Notes under the pieces: generated by a model | The model's database searches: none | Told to the model about the DNA's origin: nothing | Seen by the model: the letters and a program-made list of their open reading frames with translations, nothing else | Shown here: positions 47,521 to 59,715 of the stretch, piece by piece | Layout: every line of letters begins with the position of its first letter | Position numbering within the stretch: position 1 is the stretch's first letter | Program-made: the position numbers and the translations under genes | Assembly (NCBI GenBank): GCA_963920525.1 | Contig: OY986437.1 | Coordinates: 60,282,330-60,346,329, forward strand | Length of the DNA: 64,000 nucleotides | Direction of reading: 5' to 3' | From: Dichetophora obliterata | Taxonomy: Eukaryota > Arthropoda > Insecta > Diptera > Sciomyzidae

Positions 47521-50484
47521 AAGATATAAGCAAACATATGTGCTGTCGTTACGTTACAAAAAACGGAAGTGATTTCTGACTTGGATTACAAAATTTGCAA
47601 AACTCTCTGAATTGGGCAAGACTTTTTGTATAAACTTTTTTCAGAAGCTTTTAAAATAACATAAGTTTATTTTCCAAGTGATCAAATTTAAAAATCTTTT
47701 CTGATTTTTCTTTTATTAGGATTTTTGATCTGGCGTTATGATACTAAAATTTCCATTGCAATTAATTTGGGTATTTAAGTAATTAGGTAGTGAAGTAATT
47801 ATGTAATTAAGTAATGAAAAAAACAAATTTAATATATTATCCTTTCCTTGTCTCAACCATTTTTTCATTATCTCTAGCCAATTTTACTAAAACCAAAAAG
47901 CTTACGAAACATTTACGAAACATTTACGAAAAATAAAAACTACTTTTGTGAAACAGTGCAGGCGATTTGATAATAATGGTTAATGAATTTATGTAGAAAT
48001 TGCTAAAAATAATAAAATTAATATGTTTCTCTTAACTGATATTATAAAATAATAAGTTTTTAATAAGTTTTAATACTTTGGTCACGGTAGACTTTTTTAT
48101 GGAAATGCCAATATGATTTCACACATTTGAAATTCATTCATTTGAATTATATAGAATTCTTCATAAAAAATTACTTAATGTACAGCTCGCAATTAAATTC
48201 ATGTAATAATTTAATGGATCATACAAATAATTAACTGTAATAAAGATCTATAAAACATTTTTACACTACACCAAAATTAGTGTAGCCAAAATGAGCTCTT
48301 AAGCCGTCTGAAAAATTATTTCAAAAATCTAGAAATAATAATTGTTTCTAAATGATTCGAAAATTTATTTGCCTAACCCTCTCTCCTTCCTCATTACAAA
48401 AATTTCATCATTGACATTTAGTTAATTAACCTGATTCAATTCAATTAAACCTCATATACTGGTTAAAATTCGGTTAAGATAACCACATTTGTCAGTTTCA
48501 TTAAACCACAAAAATAGGTTCAATAGAGCTGAATGGCATGTGGTAATCTTAACCTGACGATATGTGTTGGCCAATTTTAACATGAAATTTAGTTAAAGTT
48601 TGGTTAAATTAATCAGATTTTTTTTCTGGGTGTGTACTGAAAAATATACACAAAATAAATTCTTAAAACGAATGCTCTCGCTCTCTCTGTCTTAAGAATG
48701 GTAATATCCTGGGTAAAAGTCATTTAAATAACTTTTTATCACAAAATTATCGATTACTCAATGCATTATATTGATAAATTACTTATCGCGAGAGAGCATG
48801 TGAAATATCATGCTTCTTGCGAGTAGATATGCTCATCAAATTTCAACTACCGATTGATGTATCTTTTAATTGGTAGCATGCTGCACTATTCCGTTTGTGG
48901 GAAATCTTTTTTAAACTTTTTAAGAGTTATTAATTAAAAAAGAATAAAATTCTAAATGTAATTACATTTTTTTATTCTTACTTAAAACTTTTTTGAAAAG
49001 AATGTAGAATTAATAAATTAAGCTTCAAAATATAAGTAATGTAGCAGAACAAAATAAACCAAAAATATATGTAACAAAAACAAAAAAAAAATACTAATAA
49101 TAAAAAAAAAACGAGCCCAAGACAGATATAAAAACCTAAAAGCAATCAATAAAACATGCACTTTACGCATAATACTAACTCAAGGAAAACCTATCGACAT
49201 TTTTGTTCAGGAAGCGGATGCTGTTAGGAAGGCTAGCAAAAACTAATGTACAAGAATAATTCAAATTTTTGTGGTGTTCCAACGCAAAAGACGAAAAAAA
49301 TTACACTTTCGCCTTTTCTACAATAAAGCATATATAAAATGCTATACAAAAGGATATTCTTGTAATAAAAGAGCAAATATAACAACGAAAACAGAAAAAA
49401 AACCAAAGCAGCAGCAAAAAGAAAACACAAAATAATATCCTGCCCCAGATATTGATGAGAATTGGAAATATATTTATTCCGCTTGAGTTAATGCAACAAT
49501 TTTTTTTTCTTTAACCTCACCCACTCATATCGCCTCCTCTCCCCTCAACTTATACTCAAGAAACGAATTTTTTGCCTCATTTAATAAAAAAAGATATGCA
49601 CAAAGAAGTTATGGCACGATGATGGCAACCCTGGGTGGGTGTTGAGCTATGCTAAGTTGTTAATATCAATCATTGTTAATGCAGTGTAAAAAGTGTACCA
49701 AGCAGCAGTTTGTTGAGAACGAAAGTAGGTAGTATGATGGGCGGAGGGGGTGCGGCTTCAGTCGTGGTGGAAGTAGAATCGAAAAGAAATACATTGCTAA
49801 CGGAAATTGTATAAAATTGTATTGCTGCTTAAGGGATATTAGCCGGATTTTCTTTTGGTCTCTTATTTATTTCACCAATAAATATCTTATGTTTGCAATT
49901 TATAAAAAAAAAATTATTTACGCAATAAATTGTTTTGTAACACGATCTAGAAAAACGCATCATGACGTTTTCGCCAAAGAAAAAAAAAATGTGAGCAGTG
50001 AAGCACATATTGTATAAAATAACTATGAATTAACTACATGTCAGATGGGCTCTACTTTTGGGCGCTTCATATGTACTTAAGAGAATTTTAGCATAGTTCA
50101 GAAGCTGCATGTGTATGATTAAACACACAAATTAAGTTAAATGCAAATAAGAAATGCTATAACGGTTTTTTCGAAATGTGCTTTACATGAAGAAGAAACG
50201 GAAAAATGTGCTTCAAATCTTTTTGATCAAAAATTAACACCGCAGACTGAAGGATAGAAAGTTGGTTCAAAAATGTACGTATTTTTGTATTGGAAATAAA
50301 TATTTTTTAAAAAAGGACTACAAAAATAATATTTAAATTAAATAACTATTGTGTTGTCGACTTGTTGAATCTTAATCACAGAATGGTAACCATAACAAAC
50401 TTATCTTTTTGGGTTATCTGGGATTGAAAATAAACGCTGTCTCTTAATTACCATATCTTAGATACCTACATCATATCGTTAAGG
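47521..50484. other. Intronic stretch, one doubtful MITE
   Basis: Around 48415-48640 two arms share GGTTAAGATNACCACAT in mirrored order and the right edge is CAGATTTTTTTTCTGGGTGTG, hinting at a MITE. The remainder is AT-rich without coding or splice signals. Confidence 0.4.
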
Positions 50485-51150
50485 GTCCTATAAACGGAGA
50501 TAATTATTTTGCTTGAATCAAGCAAACGTTTTGCTTAATAGCAAATTAGCAAAACTTTGCTAAATTCACAGTGTAATTTTAGAAAAAGATTGCTTAAGTG
50601 AAATCATTCCTCATGTATGATTAAATTCAAGCAAAATTTTGCTAAGTTGTTATAAACTGTTAAAGCAAATTTCTACTTAATTCAAGCAAATGTTTGCTAT
50701 GTTATTATAAACTCAAATAACAAATTTTTACTAAACTCATGCAAATATTTACTTAATTAAAGCAAATATTTGTTAAGTTATTATAAGCACAAAATAAATT
50801 TTTTCTAAACTTAAGCCAATTTTTTCTAAACACACGAGCACACGTTTATTCTTAGTGAAGAAAATTAGGCGACGACTAGTTAACAACTGCGATGGTCGAA
50901 TGGATAAGACCACTCACGCGGCCAAGGTTCAAGTCTCCGGATAATGGTAATTTTTCAATTTAATTTAATGTTAATTATTTTACTTCAAAAATATGCTAAA
51001 TTTCAGCAAAAACTAATCAAAATATACTATTCCAATTTATAATAACTTAGCAAATATTTGCCTGAATTAAGTAGAAATTTGCATTTGCAGTTTATTTGCA
51101 ATAAACAAAATTTCGCTTGAATTTAATCAAAATTTTGCAATGGCAACTAT
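50485..51150. repeat. AGCAAA-rich repeat with a tRNA-like core
   Basis: The left half is built of diverged units of about 60 bp with GCAAATNTTTGCTAAGTT and ATTATAAACTCAAA. The right half carries the same motifs in reverse (AACTTAGCAAATATTTGCC), so the region forms a large imperfect inverted repeat. At 50889-50943, between the arms, GGTCGAATGGATAAGACC forms a perfect D-arm-like hairpin and GGTTCAAGTCTCC a B box. Confidence 0.55.
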
Positions 51151-51963
51151 GAGTAAAATGCTGTGTGTGACAACATAATAGGATACGCCCAAACGTTTGA
51201 CTACTTTACAGCCATTACAATATGTGTTTGCTATAGCAATTAATATAAATCCATATTACTTATATCAAATTCCATTATAATAATTTATTATTTAAAAAAA
51301 AACTGTTGAACGGAAATTATTATTCAAAAGAGTATTCATCAAACCTTTAAAAATGCGATAAAATTTCGCTTCAGCTGAATGACACACCCTTTTTATATAA
51401 GTAAAAATAAATAAAATCGAATAGTTTATCCGAATTTTCTATGAATAGACAACCTTATTTTGATAAAATTTTAATTTCAAAAGTAACTAATACGCTTTTT
51501 GAATTTAATCCAAATTAGGTAACCGGATCCTGATAAAAATCCTATCAGATTTTGATAGCAACTTCTTAAGTAAGAAAAACTATTAATTATTGATAAGTCT
51601 TCCGAAAAAATGATCATATCCCGATCAGGTTTGAATAAAATTTTCCTTAGCTGCTTTCCGCTCGACTTACCAAGAGCAGCCAACCAGCGCTGCCTCTTCT
51701 CAAGTAATAAAATAAAATTATTGTCGGTATTTGGAATCAAAAACATACACTGGGACATTTAAATTTACTTGGGATTGTAAATTCTACGTTTATTACAGCA
51801 AATGAAAAGTGTTTCTTATTATGCCACTTTTACACTATTATAGTTATAAAAGATCTCAAAAACCTTGGTATAACAACAAAATAATTTTTAACAAACTGAA
51901 TTTTGTATCAATTCTACAAAAAACTTGTGAAAAGTTTTTCATATATTAATACGTATAACTTAC
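51151..51963. other. Intronic stretch next to a robo donor site
   Basis: Intron directly downstream (minus strand) of the exon at 51964-52134. No terminal repeats or coding motifs recognised. Confidence 0.5.
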
Positions 51964-52134
51964 CTTTCCACTTAGCACCGAACGCGCTGCAGATATCTCA
52001 CTGGGCGGCACTGTGCCTGATTCAGTGCCTAAAGTTTTGGCAACATTCGACAGTCCAGAGGGCACCGACAAACCATGCGAATTTTCAGCGCGCACTAGAA
52101 AAACATACGATGTAGCCGGCTTTAGGCCAGAAAT
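51964..52134 (-). CDS. robo: Roundabout receptor exon: end of first FN3 domain and linker
   Basis: A 171-bp, phase-0 exon on the minus strand between the acceptor TTTGTTTCATAG and the donor GTAAGT. Its 57 codons read ISGLKPATSYVFLVRAENSH, GLSVPSGLSNVAKTLGTESG and TVPPSEISAARSVLSGK. The GLKPxTSYxFxVRAENxxGxSxPS pattern is the E-F-G strand region of an FN3 domain and is very like the first FN3 domain of insect Robo receptors, including the linker with SVLSGK. It joins in frame to YTVEYFSS...QLIT of the exon upstream and to VVELIDAAA downstream, the latter across 44.6 kb. The FN3 domains lie outside the cell between the five Ig domains and the membrane. The paralogue is not assigned. Confidence 0.92.
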
Positions 52135-52571
52135 CTATGAAACAAAAGATAAACAAAAACATTAGATACTGTTCATGCAACCGAAATAAAAAAAGCACTC
52201 CAAGCTAATAAAATATGAGCACAATAAACTCAGTGAACTAAATTTATGCTAAAAAGCACAAGCTAACAAAAATTAACCATAAGCGCAGCAATTGTTTTAA
52301 AAACAACTTTATTTTGCCGGCTGCTTAACATACATGTATAGGTATGTATGAAACCGGCTAGTCATGGGTAACACAGCAACAATTCTGCGTTGATACACTA
52401 ACTCAAGCGCAGTTTTCTATATCAGTGAAATGATTTAACGCAATTGCGCCATGACAGCAGGACATTAATAAATGTACGAATTTCAGTTGTATTATGTTGT
52501 TGAGTTCTTTTGCGAAAGAACCTCTTCTCAAAAACTAACATTGATCAAATAAGAATAGTTAATAACAAATA
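52135..52571. other. Intron between robo exons
   Basis: The 2946-bp intron 52135-55080 begins here with its polypyrimidine acceptor on the minus strand; nothing else recognisable before the Tc1-like element. Confidence 0.5.
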
Positions 52572-54100
52572 CGGTGGCTCACAACGAAAGTCGGCATTTT
52601 CTAACTTTTTCTCATTGGTTTCAGAAATGAAAATGCAAGAAGAAACTTGGAGTAAATATTTTTTTTAAAACATAATAAAAACATTTGAACATAACGGTGA
52701 AACAAAATTAAATCAAAACAAACCTATAAAACGAGCTCACATTGAAAGTCGGGCAGATAGGGAATTCAAATGCTAAAACTAAGACTTTAATATTTTGTTG
52801 CCAATCCAATTTGTTTTATGACTGCCTGCAGCCTTTTTTCCATGGATACAACCCAAGTTTTACAAAAATCAGCTCCAATCTTATTCCACTCTTCACTTAG
52901 AATACTATTCAATTAATCTTTAGTTGCCCATCTCTGACACTGCACTCTGGATCCAAGTTCATATAATAAATGTTCTATAACAATTAAATCTGGGCGTAAT
53001 GAGGTTGTTTTTATGACATTTGGGCAATTATCAAGTAAACAGTTCATTACCAAGAGCGACGTATGTGTCAGGTCATTGTCTTGATAAAGCTCAAAATTGC
53101 CTGCAATTCTTAAGTTACGCGCACTTTCTTTTACGTGAGCGATGAGAATGTCAAGCAACATATTTTTGGCCATTATACCATCAATAAAATGAAACCTTCC
53201 AACATCAGGCGCAGCCCCAAAGCATGACTGGTACTCCACCATGCTTAGCAAATTGTTCATTCAGTTTTCGCCTTCCAGCTGAACCAACTAAATTAAATTC
53301 ACTCTCATCGGTAAACAAAACCTGTAATAAATGCTTGTAGTTAAAAAATCCTAATGTATTCTCTTTTATTAACCTTGCCTCAAAATGAAAAGTCTTTGAA
53401 TATTTGCCCACGCACGAAATTGAGGCGTTGTTTTATATTTTTCTTGCTAATACATGGTTTTTTTCGTGCTCTTCGAATTGTTTCTGAGTTTTACACTCTT
53501 TTCTAAATTGAGTTTTAACATGACCGCTAGAATAAGTGCAGATAAAAATCGGTATTTTTTAATTTATCTTAAAATATACCTTTCATCTTTGAAGCTTAGT
53601 TTATTTTTAGCTACTGTACGTCCTTTATTGCATACTCTCTTATCTTGTTTATAACGCTTAATTATATCGTGCATTGCTGATTAACTTTTTAAGATTATTT
53701 GTGAAATGTGTCGCTCGGATTTTCCTTTCAAATAATGATCTATCGCGAGCTACCTGACTGTTATTGCTGATTGATTAACTTTTAAAGAAAAGTTTATAGT
53801 TTTGATTTTGACTGAAGTTATTCCAACAGTAGTAACAAGTTTTAAGCAGAAATAAAGGTTTATAGACCACGACTTTGATTTTCTCGACTCAATGTGAGCT
53901 CATTTTTATAGGTTTGTCTTGATTTAATTTTGTTTCACCGTTATGTTCTAATCTTTTAATTCTGTTTTTCTTTAATTTTGCTCACAAAAAACTAACGTTT
54001 TAAAAAAATGTATACCGCAATTTTCTTCTTACTTCTTCAGTTCTGAAACCAATACGAAAGTAATATGAAATGCCTGCCCGACTTTCTTTGTGAGTCACTG
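52572..54100. mobile_element. Tc1-like element with IR/DR-type ends
   Basis: The left tip is CGGTGGCTCACAACGAAAGT and the right tip, reverse-complemented, CAGTGACTCACAAAGAAAGT; TA flanks both (52570-52571, 54101-54102). The inverted arms are about 200 bp. Each arm holds an outer and an inner direct repeat around CTCACANNGAAAGTCGGGCA (left outer at 52578, left inner at 52737), the IR/DR arrangement known from Sleeping Beauty-type elements. It sits in the robo intron 52135-55080. Confidence 0.87.
52913..53870 (-). pseudogene. Tc1-like transposase, degenerate
   Basis: Reading leftward on the minus strand: LQVLFTDESEFNLVGSAGRR (first D of DDE) then KHGGVPVMLWGC in one frame (53411-53205), then FHFIDGIMAKNMLLDILIAH, ELYQDNDLTHTSLLVMNCLL (QDND, second D) and LRPDLIVIEHLLYELGSRVQ (the E block) in another (53260-52913). 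The N-terminal paired-like domain upstream to about 53870 is broken by many stops. Intact members are about 340 residues. Confidence 0.85.
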
Positions 54101-54102
54101 TA

Positions 54103-55080
54103 TATGCGAGTTGCAGGATTAAATATGGGAAATCCCTGCTTTTTACGTAGCGAGTGTAGGTACGTAGATTTAAGTTTAGTTTTTTGACTCAGATGAGGAA
54201 ATAAATTTGTTATGCGCATTAAAGTGAATGAAGTTCTCACTTAGAAACTTACAAGAAATCCTATCAAAGTTCTGTAGCAATGTGCTTTGCTGAAAGAAGT
54301 TTGTTAATAAAGACATGGCACAGCACCTACAAAAAATAAAAAGTTAATTAAATACAGTAAAACTGTACTTTATGTTGATTTAGCAATCAAAAAGATGTAC
54401 ACCACGTTTATGGTCTACAAAAAAGTTTCAGGTTTGAAGTTGAATTCATGTTTTCTTGCATAATTAAAAACGTTAGAATTAAAAAAAGAAAGAAAAACGA
54501 GCAAGAAACTATTTGAAATACTGCGATATTGCTGTACTTTTAATAAGGCAAGTGTATTAACACAATAACGCAGTTAAATGCTTCAACTCAGTAACGCAAC
54601 GTAGCGCTGCCTTACCCATTTCTGAAACCATCTAGTCGATGCATATGAGTGTGTGTGTGAGTGCATTTCGTTGCCGCACAGACAAAGTTTAATTTTAACA
54701 AACTTTTTCTCAGCTAGCACTAAATACAAATATTTGCATTTAAAGCAGTTATTCAAATTCTAGCTGCAAAAGTTTTTCAAACATTTTCTCTTGATAAAAT
54801 CTAAACTTTTGCGCTTGGCAAAACATAACACAAACATTTACCATTTTAAATATTTAACAGTTCATGTTAAAAACTAACAATAAAAAAAGCCATTCGATTA
54901 AGCTGTTTAGCGCTTAGTGGCAATAGCAACAGCAACAGAAAGAGCTAATTTGAATAGTTTTTGCATTAAAGTTGCTGCATGTAACTGTGCTGCATGTAGC
55001 ACATTAGCGTTAAGAAGTAAATCATGTATGCAAATAAGTTGCGCTTGTAGCTGGTGTATATGTAAGAATGTGTTACTTAC
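54103..55080. other. Intron between robo exons, right part
   Basis: Ends at the donor of the exon 55081-55162. It holds GTGTGTGTGAGTG near 54650 and a GCAACAGCAACAG tract near 54925; no genes seen. Confidence 0.5.
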
Positions 55081-55162
55081 CGTTATTAGTTGCTCTGGCA
55101 CCCGATGTGCTGCAGTCACCCAACCTGTTTGCAGATCCGAGCTAAAGTATTCCACCGTATAG
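55081..55162 (-). CDS. robo: Roundabout receptor exon: middle of first FN3 domain
   Basis: An 82-bp exon on the minus strand between the acceptor TTACTCATTACAG and the donor GTAAGT. One leading base completes a codon from the previous exon, then 27 codons read YTVEYFSSDLQTGWVTAAHR and VPEQLIT. The YTVEYxSxDLQTGWxxAAHR block is, to my recognition, characteristic of the C-C'-E strands in the first FN3 domain of insect Robo proteins. It continues into ISGLKPATSYVFL of the exon at 51964-52134 across a 2946-bp intron that contains a Tc1-like element. The preceding exon, with the A and B strands, must lie to the right; I did not find it in 55163-64000. Confidence 0.92.
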
Positions 55163-56200
55163 CTGTAATGAGTAAATAAGCAAAAACAAAAATGTAAAAA
55201 AAGAATTTCAATTAATATTTAAATTTTTTTTTGCTTGTTTAAGAAAAACTTAGCAAAAAATTTTACGTTAACAAGTAGCATTGTACATTGAAAAATTAAT
55301 TAAAGTTAACACGATGTTACAACTGTATGATTATTATTGGCATGGAGACAACTTAAAAAAAGTGGACATTTATATATATTGGAACCGGTAATGTATCTAC
55401 AAGAAATTGAATGAGAATATGTCAACAATTTATGGTTATTTATTTCACATTTTACAAGTGTCAAATCATCATGATGAACTTACCTTACAAAGGACAATAT
55501 TAAGTTTGGTTTTTAATATAAATATTGTTTAAATAAAAATATATGGTGATAACGAGCAATACGTTACGGTCAGTGGAGAATGTAATAATCAAACCACAGT
55601 GTCGCAAAGGGTTAAGTGGAAAAAACGCCATACGATAAAAATAATCACGATTATAACACATCTTTTGCAATATATTTTCTTTGAAAAACTAGCTAATGGG
55701 TTATGGTTTATAGCAATACTAAATCTATAAATTATCTCTCAGTTTCCCAATATGGGTTAAAGTTATGCATGCAAAGATGTTTCATCAAATCAAGCTAAAC
55801 AGCGGAGAAAAAAACGAATCGGGATTTAGAAATTTGTCGCAAGTGGTTGTCAAAATAGTTAAACCATTATTATTTAAATATATTATTTTATTCACAAAAA
55901 ATTAAACAAAAAATTTTTTAAAAAATTTTTTAAAAAGGGCATATCTTTACCGAACTGTACAAATGCCCTAATTAGTTAAAATCGAATTTTTTAAACTTTG
56001 TTGCCACTAAAAACACAATGTTTAATTCAATTAGTCAAAGTTTTATTTGATTACCTCTTCTTCTGATTTTGATAGTTCTGGCACAACGAAAGAGAGCATA
56101 TTCAGCGCTCACATTAACTTGTCTAGATATATCATGATATTTTCCTTTTACAAAACGACAAATGACAAAGACTGCTTGCAAGACATGCAATTCCAATATA
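55163..56200. other. Intronic stretch upstream of a robo exon
   Basis: AT-rich. A short palindrome-like AAAAAATTTTTTAAAAAATT tract lies near 55910. No exon was recognised. Confidence 0.5.
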
Positions 56201-57833
56201 CAGTGGTGGTCACGAATTTAGCACACACTGTGTTAGTAACTCTAATTAGATTTTTTTTAAATCTTAGCTTGAGAATTGTAATCAAATATTTTTTGTTGAG
56301 TATTGTTTATGAAGTTAACTCTATGTACCGTAAGTTGGTTTCTTAGTTATTCTTACATTTTCTGACATATTTCAAGTAGTATGAATCAATGTGGCTTAAA
56401 TGCTGGACACGAATTTAGCACAGGTTAGAACTACTGTTCCATATCGTATTTTATTTTCGTTAATTAAACTTTACTAGTAAGATATACTAAATTTATTAAG
56501 TTTCTATTTGAGTTCTAACAAAAAATTGCAGAAAGATATGGCGAAAGGCTACTGATGTTCAGAGTCTCAGCGGCATTTGATTCAGCAAATGAAAAATGGT
56601 GGAAGCACAGTTTCAGAGATTGCTCTGCTTCTTAGATGTTCGTGAAAGTTATTACGTAACGGATTACAACATGTAGAGTAGTATTAGAGCATTAAAAATG
56701 TAAAATAGCGACCAAGAGCGCGAAAAACAATGGCAAGAGAGGGCCATTTGATTTATAGAGCTTCACTTAGTGATCCTTTTAAGACCTCAAATAAAATTTA
56801 AAATGAAATTTCATCAAAATATGGCATAAATGTATCCGCAAAAGACATAAGAAGGCGCTTGAATGAAAACAATTTCCGTAGCTTTATAGCCCAACAAACA
56901 CCGCATGAGTCGCAAAAAATATTAAATGCAGTCTTGCGTTTGCATAAGAATATTTAAAAAGTCAACGAATTTTTGGAAAAATGTGCTTTGGAGGGATAAA
57001 TCAAAGTTTTGCTGGTTTGCATCTGACAGCAAACAATATGTGTGGCGTCCTCAAAACATGCAACGCAATCCAAAGTACACGCTTAAGACTATTAAACAGG
57101 GTGGCTGAAATGTTATGGTATGGGCCGCGTTTTCTTGGCACGGAGTTTGTCCGATTGTTAAAATTTACCAAAAAATGGATCAGCACGCTTGCAAAAACAT
57201 ACTTGTCAATACCATGATACCGTCTTAAGAGGATAATTTGCCACTTTAATGGCGTTTTATGCAGGATAATAATTCAAAGCACAGTGCTCACATAGTTAAG
57301 AGTTGCTTGGAAGACAAACATGTTGATATTTTGAAGTGGCCATCGCAATCATCGGACTTAAACCCGATTGAGAATCTGTGGAGGGATGTCGAGCAGCAAA
57401 TACTAACAGTAAAATCCAAAAATTTGCTATATTTGTTTAGGAAAATCCAAAGCATTCGGTATAGTATTCCAAAGTACCGTTGTGAGGCTTTGGTCAAAAG
57501 TTTACCAAGGATATGAGATGCAGTAATTAAGAATAAGGGATTTCCTACGAAATATTGAGTTTTATGCAATCAATTTTGATTATATTGTTCATCCTAGACA
57601 TTTTTTCGCTCGTGTGCTAAATTCATGACCAAGTCGAAACGCTTATTTTTAAATTTTATTTGATTTTAAGTCCTATAAGAAAAAGTTTTGAAATAAAAAA
57701 ATGTATATAAGAAATAAAGAAGACATAATATATACACTAAAAAAAAAGTTAATTAAAAATTTACAACAAATAAATGGAAAATATAAGTATTCACTTTACT
57801 TTTTTAAGTGTGCTAAGTTCGTGACCACCACTG
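56201..57833. mobile_element. Second Tc1-like element with IR/DR-type ends
   Basis: The tips are CAGTGGTGGTCACGAATTTA at 56201 and its mirrored right end GACCACCACTG at 57833, with TA on both sides (56199-56200, 57834-57835). Inner copies of the binding motif occur at about 56406 (ACACGAATTTAGCACAGG) and 57610 (GTGTGCTAAATTCATGACC), giving about 230-bp arms of IR/DR type. It is distinct from the element at 52572. Confidence 0.88.
56538..57516 (+). pseudogene. Tc1-like transposase, degenerate
   Basis: The start ATGGCGAAAGGC leads into a helix-turn-helix remnant (RHLIQQMKNGGSTVSEIALL). Further pieces are NVLWRDKSKFCWFASDSKQY with VWRPQNMQRNP, a short block ending VAEMLWYGPRFLGT in another frame, then MQDNNSKHSAHIVKSCLED (QDNN, second D) and WPSQSSDLNPIENLWRDVEQ (catalytic E), with stop at 57516. 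At least two frameshifts and several stops break it. The order and motifs are those of Tc1 transposases. Confidence 0.83.
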
Positions 57834-57835
57834 TA

Positions 57836-59129
57836 TGTGGAGAGCACAAAGCTGAACTTTGCATTTCTTGCTAAAATTAATATATTTTATATTCTTTTTT
57901 TTATTTTGTGAATTTAAACTATTTAATAACTTAATGCAATTAATATCATGAAGAAAATTTTTATGCTTCTATTTTAAGAAAAGTGATCTTTTTGACTAAA
58001 TGCATATAAGGTCCAAAATGAGTTCCTCAAAATCTTTTAGAAAAATTAAATAAACATTTATAATTAAAGTTTAAATTTCTGTGTTTTTATATTTATAAAG
58101 CTCTAGTACTATCATATTTTAAGTTTGGAGGCGGTCAGCTTTAAATTCTTTTCGAAAAAGAGGTTTAAAACTGGATTACGTCGATCCGACGTAGATTACC
58201 TACAACGTATTTAGAATAAGATTACCTCTCTAGGGTTAATTACGTCTCACAATATATACCCAAAAGAATGTACGGAATTAGAAAATCACAACAAACTTAC
58301 AAATGCGTATTTATATTTGAGGTACTTTTTTAATTTATAACTACCCAAAATATATGTTTTCAATTTGGTTTTGCTTTAGAAATTCTGTGTTGATATGCAA
58401 TAATAGTTTAAGTCTGATTTCAAAGTTTCCAAAAATCTTGCTTTAAAGTTTTCAATCGCCGCGACGATGAGCCACAGGCTCAAGAACTGAATCCATTGGC
58501 CAAAATACCCATTTTCTGTGGTAACCGATTTATAAAATTTTCGGCCATTTTGTAGTACATATATTCAAAATTTGGTAGCCAAAAGTTTAGGTCAAAATAT
58601 TTAAAATTGTGGTCGTGGCATGCAGTTAAACACAACTGTTTTTGCTAATTTTAGAAAAAGGCGAGTTTTTTAATTTTCTCATCGAAAATGAATGGCCAGT
58701 GCTCGCAACCTATAATCAATGGAGGGTTGAATTTTTTTTGTTAAGTTGGTTAGGCTATTCATGTTTAATTATTTTATGAGGTTGTAGCTGTACTATTTAT
58801 ATTTTAGGTGTTACAAAATGTTTTCAAAATGACTGTTTTCTGTATAAATTTTAACTTTAGTGGAATAGAAATTCTAAGGATCAAAACGGATCAAAAAATG
58901 AAAGCACCCAATTAAAGGTGAAAGTCTCCTCTTTCATCCCAAGTATACTCTTATACCCCCCACGATGACCCCGTAGAAGCTTTTTTCGTTTTACTGAAAC
59001 TACTAACACAAATATTCGAATTTATGCAATGATGTATTCTATTTAAACTTTAGGTATTTTATTGCATGCAATTTAAAGGATTTTTCAGTTTTATTTACCC
59101 CTCTTATTTACCCTTTTTAGGAAAGCACT
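57836..59129. other. Intronic stretch, possible non-LTR scrap
   Basis: Near 58080-58290, fragments such as YKALVLSYFKFGG and DYLQRI faintly resemble the C-terminal part of a non-LTR reverse transcriptase, but in several frames and without a core motif. The rest is AT-rich. Confidence 0.3.
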
Positions 59130-59715
59130 ACGGTATGGAAAAATTTATAAGGAAGTGATATTCGGATACAATCTCAGTTGCTATAATATCTCAGCCATTA
59201 CAATTGGAAATAAAAAAATTGATTCAAATGTCATGGAGAGATTCAGTTATAAAGAATTGATTGAGGAGTATTTTAGAAACAAAAACAGAATGATGTTCTT
59301 AGCTACGTTCAAAGAAAAATAAAATTTGAAATACCATTGTACTTAGAAGAGAAAGTATCTGTTTTCGTAAAAAATTTAAAAAAAAGCGCTACAGCCAGTA
59401 TAACTACACGAAAGAAGGATTTCATAAAAATAACGAAAAATGGCTGGAATGCGAGATTACTGTACAGATAGTTTCAAAAACTACCGACAAAATCAGCGCA
59501 GGAAGACCAAACAAAAAATCACTTTACAACTGCAGTGATATATCTAAGAGGCTCAAGCTAAAGGATATCACTAATGAAATCTTAAATGTGTACCAACACC
59601 GATCGAGGAAAAACAGTACACAAATGAGGAGGCATTAGCATTAATTTTGGATTTGAAACTAACAAAGCACCAATATACTGAGCTCAAATTGCGTGCGATT
59701 GCAAAAGATTCAAAT

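Larger units (their letters stand above)
7328..51963 (-). other. robo: Robo intron of about 44.6 kb
   Basis: Between the donor after 51964 (GTAAGT) and the acceptor at 7328 (TTTTTACAG on the minus strand) there is no further robo exon I can detect, and the reading frame is phase 0 on both sides. The intron is filled with the mobile elements listed separately. A micro-exon cannot be excluded by eye. Confidence 0.75.

Noticed and set aside
48415..48640. MITE with GGTTAAGAT-type arms
   Set aside because: Arms are short and diverged, tips do not pair and no target duplication is visible; mentioned only within a stretch entry.
45973..55080. Additional robo exons within the introns
   Set aside because: The reading frame and domain order are already continuous between the four exons found; scanning for splice-bounded FN3-like pieces gave none.
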